A DNA stretch of 64,000 bases from Clavaria fumosa (lineage: Eukaryota > Basidiomycota > Agaricomycetes > Agaricales > Clavariaceae). The notes beneath the pieces are model-generated. The model did no database searches, was not told the DNA's origin, and was given only the letters and a program-made list of their open reading frames with translations. Positions 55,836 to 64,000 of this stretch are shown here, in pieces (positions within the stretch are counted from its first letter, which is position 1; each line of letters begins with the position of its first letter). The stretch spans positions 3,720,001-3,784,000 of the forward strand of contig OX637796.1 in the NCBI GenBank assembly GCA_951802425.1, in the 5' to 3' direction. A program made the position numbers and the translations under genes.

Positions 55836-56823
55836 CAATGCCACCTAAAAGACCAAGGCCTGTAGATGCACCAGTGGTGGCACCCACCCTATCCATTCTC
55901 CCATCTTGTAACCAGGGTGTAGCTCGACATTGCTCTCTTCAAGTTGAACAGGCTTGATGGGTAGAAGGACATAGAAAAAGGGCTGAAAGATGGATGCAGA
56001 GCATCCCATGTTTTGTATTACCAGGCACCAGCCTTGGTTCTCTGAGAGAAAGAAAGAAGAATACAGTTAAAGATAGAGAGAGGGCCATAAGGCAAATGGA
56101 AGTCATGGCAGACTGGCCATCTGACTGTTGTTCAGGAAGATGGTATGATAATGAAGGAAATCTCCTTGTTGCATGCTTTGCAGACCACATTGCATCTGAG
56201 AGGGCAGAAGTGGAGAGGTTGGAATATGTGACTGGTCCTGAGAGTGCCCAAGGACATAGAGCTGGAGATGTGTTGGTTGCACATTCAGCTGGGAAATTGA
56301 ATGGATTTGGCCTGAGTGAAAAGCTGCAGAACCAGGTGCAGGCAGCTACACAGTTACTTCACAGTGTGCTGAAGCCAGTGGCCATAAAAGAGATATAAGG
56401 CATGATGAGGAAATGGTGATGGAATATGGGTCAAAGAATAAGGTTCCTGCCCCCACAGATGTTGAGATGACAGATACCTCTCCTTCTGATCACTCAGACA
56501 GTGAGAGTGATCTCACCCCCATCAGTAGTGAAGCAGAGGATAATGGGAGTAATGAAGATGATGGTGATGAGAATAGCCACCCTTTTAGGGCCCTCAGAGC
56601 CAAATACAAAACCATTGGGCAAATGCAACAGGCAATGCAGGATTCATCTGCCAAAGATGCTGAGCCTACCCATCCTGGAATCAAGTTGGAAGAGCATTCT
56701 TCACTCTTACATGAACAGTCTGGAGTCACCCATTTGGTCCATGCCTGGTATGAGCAGGGGAGAACAGGGACCAAGTCCCCCCTTATTCCTTCTGGTGACA
56801 TTCACATTCAGCCCTGGCTGTGA
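55836..56823 (+). pseudogene. Unrecognised, probably transposon-derived gene (two frames)
   Basis: The first frame (from about 55,994 to 56,398) encodes RERAIRQMEVMADWPSDCCS, WYDNEGNLLVACFADHIASE and GKLNGFGLSEKLQNQVQAAT. The second frame (56,413-56,823, shifted) starts EEMVMEYGSKNKVPAPTDVE and continues with an acidic Ser/Asp-rich stretch. An ATG at 55,836 (MPPKRPRPVDAP) may be the original start, but stops intervene. An intron or a frameshift near 56,398 would link the two frames. The text is clearly protein-like, yet I do not recognise a family. The surroundings are all repeats, so a mobile-element origin is likely. Confidence 0.4.
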
Positions 56824-58343
56824 TGACCTAGAGTGGCTGGAAGCTGCAGATGCAAAGTACTCATCTTCCTTTTCCCAAGGACTCTCTAACTGGTAATGAT
56901 ATGCCATGTTTATAGTATCCAACCTTGCAAAGCTTGAATTTCACCCCCATTCTTGAGAATTGAGTATGATGAGTTTCCCTGAGGCAAGATTTGTTGCTAA
57001 ACACAAAAATGGCTAAATCTTATCTCATAAAAAATTTCAGTGCCTAGAAGGCTTCTGACTTAACACATGATCAAGAGTCTGACTGTATTCTGTGATCAAA
57101 ATGTAAGTCATGTGAGTGGGTAAATATGGATTGGAGCCAATTATTGGAATCAACCCTGATTAAATAAGGTTGATTATATAATCACAATGAGAATAGATAT
57201 ATATACTGGGAGCCAATGTGAAACAGCTCCCCCTCATCTACTAATCATAGAGCTCATATAGGAGGTTTGCCAAACATGGTTTCCTGTGTTATGCCTGAAC
57301 TCTGATTAGAAATTATAGTGCAATGGAAACAATGATACATATTGGAACTCACATAGTGAGGACCACACAGTGTGTGTTTGTGATTAACATTCCAATCTGT
57401 TATTGTAATCCCCCACAATGATGTAAAACCAGAATTTCAATCCCCCATCACATGTAATCTACTTTATGCTGAACATTGGTGTCAATGGTCTCTTCCTTGC
57501 AATAGAATTGACAATCATTTGGTAGTTGTGCAAGGAGTAGGTGTGGGCATTCAAATAAACCAGTTGCAATGTTGCCTTTGCAGACAGGTCATGAGATGTA
57601 GGGCCTTAAAACTCACCATTAAACCAAACATTGAGGGTGAATTGGAGGGTGTTAGGCAGTGGACATTTTACTGATGTTGGATGTGAATGCACACAAGCAG
57701 GAATCTTGCTGGCATTGAAAGGTGTGAGGAAGGATTGTGTGGGCTACAAGTAATGCATCTGAGTCAAATGTCAGGTGGCAGAGACAGTGATGAGGGGTGG
57801 TTGCAGTTGACATTGCAGTGAATTCAGGTTGAGGAGTCCTCTAGGGCTCCATTCAGGTGCAGGCACAGCCACTACTCATGGCACTGTGCTTCACTGACAT
57901 TAGGGAGTCATCATAAAAGGAAACTCAACCTGCTAGGGACAAGCATGACATGCCCAAGTGGCTCAACTGCCACTGCAGCTCCTCCCTCTGTCAGTGCCCA
58001 GCAATGACAGCCCAGTAATATGCTCTGCATGACAATCCTCTTTCCACTCAGGTGGCACCAGCTTGCCTCTCAACCCCAGCACCACTGCTGCTGCAGAGGC
58101 ATGGGGACTGGCCCATGCACAGTTCATTTGCTCCAAATCCTACTGTGGGAGCAGCATGGCACAGCAGCAGTGCCATCTGCACCATGTGCAGGGCTCCTGA
58201 CAGTGCAGCACCAGTGCATCAACAACAACCCACATCCCCTCCTCCTCCAGCTTCTCTACCACCCCCTGCTCTGCCTCTGAGGTGGTTACAACTGCCAGGT
58301 GAGTGTTTGTCACAGTTGATCCTAAATTGGGGAGCTCAAAGGT
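56824..58343. other. Repeat-rich DNA without a recognised gene
   Basis: About 1.5 kb of AT-rich (56.9-57.6 kb) and then mixed sequence. Frames near 58,020-58,351 are Pro/His-rich and lack codon character. Nothing else can be supported. Confidence 0.5.
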
Positions 58344-58908
58344 TGTGGTGAAGTCGCAACAAAGTCATGAGGATCACATGAGTAGCAGACATGGAGGCTC
58401 AACTTCAAGGTAGAAAGATGTGGGTACTGAGAATATCAAAGTCTGAGGAAATACAGGCTTCATATCTACTCATATATATACTAAGACCGTATCTATGGGA
58501 ATGGCAAAATACAAAGTAATGAGAGCAGAGCATCCAATGGAGGCAACAGTTGGGGGGGAAAGAACATATCCCAGGAACAATCACAGGGTTGCGAGGATGC
58601 CAAGAAGGGAAGCATCAGTTGGTGAGGGAATGGGATAGTGGTAAAGGAGGGACAAGGACACTAAGGAGATGGGAAGCCAGTGTGGGAAGGAGATAAGGGT
58701 GTTAGGGGAACAGGATAATAGTATGGGAGGGGTGCAGGAGAGAACAAGGTTGCATTGGGAATAGTTGCTTGATGGGCAATGTCAAATGTCAAACCATCGG
58801 CAGGGTGATGGCATCCTGCTTGATGTGCCATCACACATTTGGGCCATACTGTTGGTTATAGTCATGTGGGATCTCACGACTTACCAGTCATGTGATGTCG
58901 CTGTGACA
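58344..58908 (-). repeat. Possible 3' LTR of element D
   Basis: On the minus strand the segment starts TGTCACAGCGACATC right after the pyrimidine/purine tract that follows the chromodomain stop. It contains a TATA box (AGTATATATATGAG) and may end CTTCACCACA at 58,344. The partner LTR is not in the window, so the distal end is a guess. Confidence 0.4.
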
Positions 58909-58919
58909 TATCCCCCTTC

Positions 58920-59465
58920 CTAAGATTTGTTCTCCTGAACAAACTCCGCAATGGCCTCTTTTGCTCTTGCAAGGTTTTCCAGGGGCTCCCACATATTCTC
59001 CTTGGGCAGGTAGCCAATCCAGCTCACCAGATACTGGACTTTCCCTCTCCACTTCCACTTTGCTAGGACTTTATCAATGTCATACCACTCTCCTCCTTCT
59101 ATGAGCTCAGGCAGTGGACAGACAGATGAGGGGTCCCCCCAGAAGGGCTTGAGCAAGGCCTTGTTAAAGACCAGGTGGATTTGCCAAGTTGGGGGAAGCA
59201 TGAGACGATAGGCGGATGCCCCTACCTTCTCCTCCACTGGGAAGGGGCCGACAGACTTGGGGCCAAGCTTCTTTGAGGGGTCGGAGGGGGAGATTCTGCA
59301 AGTCCAGGTATACCAGATCTCCTTTCTTATAGATCTCTGGTTCCTGGGAATGGTCATCGTAGGTCATGGAGTCAGTGCCTTGGCCTTTTTGCAGGATCTC
59401 CCGAAGTCAGTCACAGGTGGAGGATACCTTAGTGAGGAACTTGTTGGCAGCCAGTATGTTGGAGC
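58920..59465 (-). pseudogene. Element D: truncated gypsy integrase C-terminus with chromodomain
   Basis: The minus-strand frame (58,920-59,357, with a disturbed continuation to 59,465) encodes KKGDLVYLDLQNL in one frame and PKSVGPFPVEEKVGASAYRL plus a chromodomain-like VQYLVSWIGYLPKENMWEP in the other. A frameshift therefore lies near 59,270. The upstream part of pol is missing because element C begins at 59,466. Confidence 0.7.
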
Positions 59466-59755
59466 TGTTAGGATCGCTTATGTAAGCCATCCCAAAGTGC
59501 AGTTGTGGAGAAACTGGGGAGGGTTGTTGGAAGGTCACATGACCTGTGGCTGTGGTCAGATTACATAATCGTAAGATCACATGACCTGGGCCTGGGCGCA
59601 TCACGTGATCCGAGAGGTCCGAGCGTGGGAACGCCGGCAAATGCCGAAGCGTTCGCTATATATACTACGTCTTTTCCATTCTTGTACCCTTTTCCCCTTA
59701 TCTTAGTATTGTCGTCATGACCTTACGCTTAAGTTGTGTGAGACCCAGTCTGATA
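59466..59755 (+). repeat. 5' LTR of element C
   Basis: Starts TGTTAGGATCGC and ends AGTCTGATA. The homologous ends in A are TGTCAGGACTGC and AAGTCTGACA. Boundaries were set by this alignment, since the second LTR is not available. Confidence 0.7.
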
Positions 59756-59767
59756 TAATACTAAGAT
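59700..59767 (+). promoter_or_regulatory. Self-priming pair of element C
   Basis: ATCTTAGTATT (59,700-59,710) in the LTR is the reverse complement of AATACTAAGAT (59,757-59,767) just after the LTR, 11 of 11 bases; the next pair would be G-U. In element A the same sites read ATGTTAGTATTG and CAATACTAACAT, so a G to C change in one arm is matched by C to G in the other. Confidence 0.75.
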
Positions 59768-60329
59768 CCGCCTGTCCGCCCTAGCCCCGTGTCCTAACCC
59801 GGCTAGCCTGGACCCTTAATTTCAAACTGTGACACGTTGTCACAGCTCAGCCCCTATCATCCTCTTCTCCTTTACCCTGCCCGCGGTGTGTAACAGAACC
59901 GCGCGAAATTTTTACTGTGTGTAGATACACGTGACCAGACCAGGAGGAAGTCAACTGTGACCCTCCCCAAGTGATACCGAGTGCCCAAGGCCCGGAACTT
60001 TGTTTTACAGCTACGTACTAGTGAATCGTGTAGTGTACAGGGCAAGGAAAGGCCCCTACATAGTCTTTCTGTAGTTTCCTGGTCCAGTGGACAGGGCCCT
60101 TGCTCTGTGACCATTGTCAGAAGGGCGCACGGGCAACTCATTAGGAGTTGTGGAGCGACCACCTGGGACACCATTTGGGCCCCACGTTAACAAAAGTTTC
60201 ATAGAATAAGAGTTCTATAGGTACATAAGTACACAGAAGAGCAGCCTAAGAGGACAGGACTGTTAAGAGATCGAAGAAATCCTGAGTGCCCAAGGCCTGG
60301 AACTTTATTTACAGCATCCAGGGCCTGTG

Positions 60330-63300
60330 ATGGCAGACCATGTCGCCCCGCCTGTAGCCCAACCTATGAGGCTTGACCTATCTGTTGCCCCCTTTGATGG
60401 GCAGAAAAGGAACTTCCGTACGTTCCTCCGATCCCTTCGCCTCCTGTTTATGGCGAACCCGACTGTCTATGCTGTGGACCTGGTGAAGGTCCTTCTTGCT
60501 CTGAGCAAAATTACTGGAGAAGGATTCGCTGCAGAGTGGGCGAATATGAAGGCAGAAGAGATCCTGGGTAGTGGCGAGGCCGGAACCTGGGCAGAGTTTG
60601 TGGAGGAGATGAAGCGCGCATTCGATGACCCGAATGACCGTGCGACTGCCCTTGCCGATATTGCAGGGCTGAAACAGGGTGCCATGACAGCACCAGAGTT
60701 CTTTGCAAAATTCGAGACGCTGTTCCGACGGGCGAAGTTGAGTGCAGAGAAGGACTCAGGAATCCTAGTCCATTGGCTGGAGTTGAACCTGAGTAGGAGG
60801 TTGGTGGAGAGAATCTATGGTGTCTCCCCGATGCCAGAGACATATGGAGAATGGAAGGTGCTGGCTGAGAGGCTTGATGCCCAGCAAAGGCGACTGGATG
60901 GGATACTCACGGAACGGACACCGCGACCCACTGTGACCCCCGCGCGACCCACCACGACCCTACCGCGACCTGCCGTGACCGTTTCGCAACCTCTTGTGAC
61001 CCCTCTGCTGTGTACTCCAGATGTGGCCATGGCCCGAGGATGGGCCCCTGCTGATGAGAGATGTTGTTTCCGATGCCACCAGACTGGCCATGCTGTCCGT
61101 TTCTGCCCCCTGCCTGATACACGTCTGCAGGTCCCAAGGGCCCAAACCCGGGCAGCACCATGTGCCCCCCAAATGGCGGAGGGATATGAGAAAGAGATTG
61201 CACGGCTCCGAGCCTGCATAGAGCTGTGTGAGAGAGAGAGGAGGACTCCCACTGGGGAGAAGAAGTGTGCCAGCCCCCTTTCCGTCCCTGTGCCTGCTGC
61301 AAGTATACCCCGATATACTATCTTGCAGCGGAGACATACCCGAATTGGGGTTGAGGTGAAGGAGGAAGTGAGACTGGCAGAGCGCCTAACCAGAGTGCGG
61401 CCAGAAGTGCGGAAACATGTGCCACGAGAGCTAGCCATCCAGGTGCACTTGGAGGCTTTCAGCACTGGCAAAGGGACCACAATGAAGGCCCTTGTCGACT
61501 CAGGGTGCACCAACTGCTTCATGGATTTGGAGTGGGCGAAAGGAGTGGGACTGGAGCCATCTCTCCTGCTGAACCCAATCACCATGTATAATGTGGATGG
61601 GACACAGAACAGGAATGGAAAGGTCCGGTATGGGATAGAGGTGCTGGTGAAAGTTGGTGACCACCAGGAGCGGATCCACTTTCTGCTGGGAAAGACCCAG
61701 TCCCACAAGGTCATCCTTGGGCATGACTGGCTCAAGCGGCATAACCCGGATATCGACTGGCAGAAGGCAGAGCTGAGCCTTACCCGCTGCCCCCCACAGT
61801 GTTCCCCATCCCCTCGAGCCTCTGCACCCCTGAAAACGAGTACCCTCGCATCCACGAGTATTCTGGACACCCGTTTTCCCAACTCTGGCCCTACCCCCGA
61901 TTGGCCCAGCCGCTACCCTTTGGTGTTTAGTGAAGCGAAGTGGGATGAACTTCCCCGCTCCCGACCAGACTTCGATATTAAGATCGAGTTCAAAAAGGAC
62001 CCTGAGCACCTCTCCTCCAAGCTGTATTCTTTGACACGGCAGGAGATGGTGGAGATGAACCGTTGGGTGGATGAGCAGCTTGCTTCTGGACGAATCCAGC
62101 CCTCAAAATCCCCGTATGCCAGCCCCTTCTTCTTCAAACATGAGAAGGACAAACTGCGGCCAATCATCGACTACTCGAGGCTGAATGCACACCTGATCAA
62201 GGACAAGTACCCCCTCCCCCGCATCCGAGACACAGTGGATGTGCTTAAAGGAGCGTCGATCTACTCTAAGATTGATGCAAAGGGAGGTTTCCCATCTATG
62301 CAGGTCTGGCCCGAGCACCAGCACCGCTGCGCCTTCCTGACACCCCGTGGACTCTTCGAACCAGCTGTCATGTGGTTTGGACTGCAGAATGCCCCTGCTA
62401 CCTTCCAACGCTTCATGAATCATGTGTTGAGGGAGGAGATTGCAGGAGGACATGTGAGGGCCTATGTGGATGATGTCATTGTGTTTGCAGAGGACTTGGC
62501 TACACACCGGTACTGGATGGATCGGGTCTTGAGGAAGTTTGGAGAGAATGGGTTGTGTCTCAAACTCAGTAAATGCGAGTTTGAGAAGAGCGAGATCATC
62601 TTCCTGGGGATGAAGATCTCCCACAACAGACTAGAGCATGATCCGGCCAAGGGTGCGGCAGTCCGAGATTGGCCACGTCCCAAGAATGTGAAGGATGTCC
62701 AGAGGTTCAATGGAATGCTGAACTACCTCCGCCGACACATCCCGAATCTTTCTGCCCGGGCAAAGCCACTCTTCCGGCTGACTGGGAATGTTCCATGGAA
62801 ATGGGAGGAGGAGGAGGAAGCAGCCTTCCGAGATCTCCGCCAGGCACTCGTATCGGCCCCGGTCTTGGCTCTGCCTCAGGACAAAGGGAGATGGAAGGTA
62901 GAGACAGATGCAAGCAACCTGGCAACTGGTGGAGTGCTCTCACAGCAGCAGATGGATGGAACCTGGAGAGTTGTTGACTATATCTCCAAGGCCCTCACTG
63001 CAGCTGAGAAGAACTATGATGTGTACGACAAGGAGTTCTTGGCTGTGATTCGGGCACTTCGCGAGTGGCGAGCATACCTCATTGGAGCAGAGGAGACGAT
63101 TGAGATCTGGACGGACCATGCAAACCTCCAGTACTTCCGGAAGCCCCAGAAGTTGAAGCCGAGGCAGGTTCGTTGGGTTGGAGAGCTCCAGTGCTTTGAC
63201 TTTGAGATAAAGTATCGCACTGGCAAGTCGAATACAAAGGCAGATGCACTCTCCCGGAGACCGGACTATGGAGAGATGGTGGAGGAGGATGCACCGGTGC

Positions 63301-64000
63301 AGGTTTTCCCGGAAACGGAAGTCCGTGTGTCATTCACATCGGAAATGGAGACGCTACTCCAGAAAAATAGCGCGGTACACATACAGAAGCCGGAGGAGCT
63401 TGATGATGAGTGGACACGAGATCGTGCTGGACTCTGGCGGAAGGGGATAGTCACTTGGGTCCCCCTAGGAGCTCGTGAGGCCGTTCTTGAGTTTGAGCAT
63501 GACCTCCCCGCTGCTGGACACCCTGGGCCCCGGAAGTTGAGAGCAGCACTAGTGAAGGGTTATTGGTGGCCGGACATGGTAAAAGATGCGGATCGGTATG
63601 CCCAGGGGTGTGAGACATGCCAGCGGACAAAGCCCGACCGTACCAAGCGTGCTGCCCCACTGCACCCCCATCTGGTGCCCAATGGTCCCTGGTCAGTGAT
63701 TTCATGGGACATAGTCGGTCCCCTCCCCCTCTCCCGTGGACATAATGCCATCCTTGTTATTGTTGACAAATTCACGAAACGGACACTGCTCGAAGCGATT
63801 GGGCTCGACCTCACAGGACTTGGAGCGGCGCGTCTCCTCCGGGATCGAGTGTTTCGTGACCATGGAGTCCCTCACAAGGTTGTGAGTGACCGGGGGTCCC
63901 AGTTTGTGTCCCGCTTCATGAAGGAGTTCTACTCCATGATCCGGGTAAAGGCAAATCCAAGTACTGCCTTTCATCCACAGACTGATGGACAGACGGAACG
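60330..64000 (+). CDS. gag-pol: Gag-pol polyprotein of element C (single frame, 3' end outside window)
   Basis: From ATG at 60,330 one frame runs to the window edge (1223 codons) and I saw no stop. Order: gag (MADHVAPPVAQPMRLDLS, APFDGQKRNFRTFLRSLRLL), CCHC knuckle CFRCHQTGHAVRFC, protease (ALVDSGCTNCFMDLEWAK), reverse transcriptase with RAYVDDVIVFAEDLATH, RNase H (VETDASNLATGGVLSQQQ, WTDHANLQYFRKPQK), integrase zinc finger (CETCQRTKPDRTKR) and the DDE core (SWDIVGPLPLS, VVSDRGSQFVSRF, STAFHPQTDGQTE). Gag and pol are fused in one frame, as in Tf1, unlike element B. Catalytic residues appear complete. Confidence 0.92.
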   Translation, partial: MADHVAPPVAQPMRLDLSVAPFDGQKRNFRTFLRSLRLLFMANPTVYAVDLVKVLLALSKITGEGFAAEWANMKAEEILGSGEAGTWAEFVEEMKRAFDDPNDRATALADIAGLKQGAMTAPEFFAKFETLFRRAKLSAEKDSGILVHWLELNLSRRLVERIYGVSPMPETYGEWKVLAERLDAQQRRLDGILTERTPRPTVTPARPTTTLPRPAVTVSQPLVTPLLCTPDVAMARGWAPADERCCFRCHQTGHAVRFCPLPDTRLQVPRAQTRAAPCAPQMAEGYEKEIARLRACIELCERERRTPTGEKKCASPLSVPVPAASIPRYTILQRRHTRIGVEVKEEVRLAERLTRVRPEVRKHVPRELAIQVHLEAFSTGKGTTMKALVDSGCTNCFMDLEWAKGVGLEPSLLLNPITMYNVDGTQNRNGKVRYGIEVLVKVGDHQERIHFLLGKTQSHKVILGHDWLKRHNPDIDWQKAELSLTRCPPQCSPSPRASAPLKTSTLASTSILDTRFPNSGPTPDWPSRYPLVFSEAKWDELPRSRPDFDIKIEFKKDPEHLSSKLYSLTRQEMVEMNRWVDEQLASGRIQPSKSPYASPFFFKHEKDKLRPIIDYSRLNAHLIKDKYPLPRIRDTVDVLKGASIYSKIDAKGGFPSMQVWPEHQHRCAFLTPRGLFEPAVMWFGLQNAPATFQRFMNHVLREEIAGGHVRAYVDDVIVFAEDLATHRYWMDRVLRKFGENGLCLKLSKCEFEKSEIIFLGMKISHNRLEHDPAKGAAVRDWPRPKNVKDVQRFNGMLNYLRRHIPNLSARAKPLFRLTGNVPWKWEEEEEAAFRDLRQALVSAPVLALPQDKGRWKVETDASNLATGGVLSQQQMDGTWRVVDYISKALTAAEKNYDVYDKEFLAVIRALREWRAYLIGAEETIEIWTDHANLQYFRKPQKLKPRQVRWVGELQCFDFEIKYRTGKSNTKADALSRRPDYGEMVEEDAPVQVFPETEVRVSFTSEMETLLQKNSAVHIQKPEELDDEWTRDRAGLWRKGIVTWVPLGAREAVLEFEHDLPAAGHPGPRKLRAALVKGYWWPDMVKDADRYAQGCETCQRTKPDRTKRAAPLHPHLVPNGPWSVISWDIVGPLPLSRGHNAILVIVDKFTKRTLLEAIGLDLTGLGAARLLRDRVFRDHGVPHKVVSDRGSQFVSRFMKEFYSMIRVKANPSTAFHPQTDGQTE

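Larger units (their letters stand above)
59466..64000 (+). mobile_element. Ty3/gypsy retrotransposon C, 5' part (continues beyond window)
   Basis: The 5' LTR (about 59,466-59,755) aligns along its length with the sense strand of the element A LTR, including ATCACGTGA, TATATATACTACGTC and ACCCTTTTCCCCTTA. Leader and coding sequence are close relatives of A, but the reading frame is intact. It inserted into, or next to, element D. The 3' LTR lies outside, so no age can be estimated. Confidence 0.88.

Noticed and set aside
58020..58351. Proline/histidine-rich frames before element D
   Set aside because: No homology text, no splice support and biased composition only.
60467..63974. Many minus-strand frames across element C
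   Set aside because: All are antisense to the continuous gag-pol frame on the plus strand.
1..64000. CRISPR arrays, bacterial operons, rRNA or tRNA genes
   Set aside because: No spaced identical repeats with unique spacers and no recognisable cloverleaf or rRNA sequence was found by eye; the DNA is eukaryotic. A tRNA scan could not be run.

Overview
The window is nuclear DNA of a mushroom-forming basidiomycete (Agaricomycete). The evidence is many short (about 45-70 nt) GT-AG introns, basidiomycete-type genes, and a gene order around the homeodomain (HD, 'A') mating-type locus that is known from this class: beta-flanking protein, HD2/HD1, mitochondrial intermediate peptidase (MIP).

Left part, 1-38.6 kb, is gene-dense. 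It opens with the 3' part of a glycogenin gene. Next is a 4.7-kb inverted duplication (3.1-7.8 kb) of a two-gene unit: an alanine-rich LEA-like protein and a small secreted protein with a hydrophobic tail. In the right arm the LEA-like copy is a pseudogene broken by an internal inversion. The mating region follows: beta-fg (+), a 1.5-kb spacer with a purine-rich tract, HD2 (-) and HD1 (+) transcribed divergently from a 188-bp intergenic region, then MIP (-). After that come housekeeping genes: a DDT/WHIM-like nuclear protein, a FAM32A-like protein, a TMEM115-like membrane protein, COG1, a seven-TM-like protein, Sec61 gamma, a PPR protein, the glycine decarboxylase P protein and a DUF1741/ARMH3-like protein. 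Gene models were assembled by hand from frame, splice signals and remembered family patterns. Most close exactly in phase, and three junctions appear to need GC-AG introns.

Right part, 38.7-64 kb, is transposon-rich. A Ty3/gypsy element A (-, 39,473-53,082, TSD AGTGG) is decayed by C-to-T changes. It is interrupted by a young chromodomain Ty3/gypsy element B (+, 41,112-48,195, 343-bp LTRs with 3 differences, TSD CCATG) and by a 635-bp hAT-like non-autonomous element (48,814-49,448, 8-bp TSD AGTGCCAG). Further right are a CACTA-like candidate with a minisatellite, an unrecognised ORF pair, the 3' end of another gypsy element D (-), and the 5' part of element C (+, from 59,466), a relative of A whose gag-pol reading frame is open to the window end.

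Most interesting observations: (i) in elements A, B and C the sequence right after the 5' LTR is complementary to a site inside the LTR about 40 nt downstream of a TATA box, as in Tf1-type self-primed reverse transcription, and A and C show a compensatory base change in the two arms; (ii) element B has a 763-nt predicted leader without any AUG that nevertheless holds a 207-codon open frame, plus an extra ORF after pol; (iii) the inverted duplication beside the mating locus; (iv) HD1 has Cys where the recognition helix normally has Phe (W-C-Q-N-F-R).
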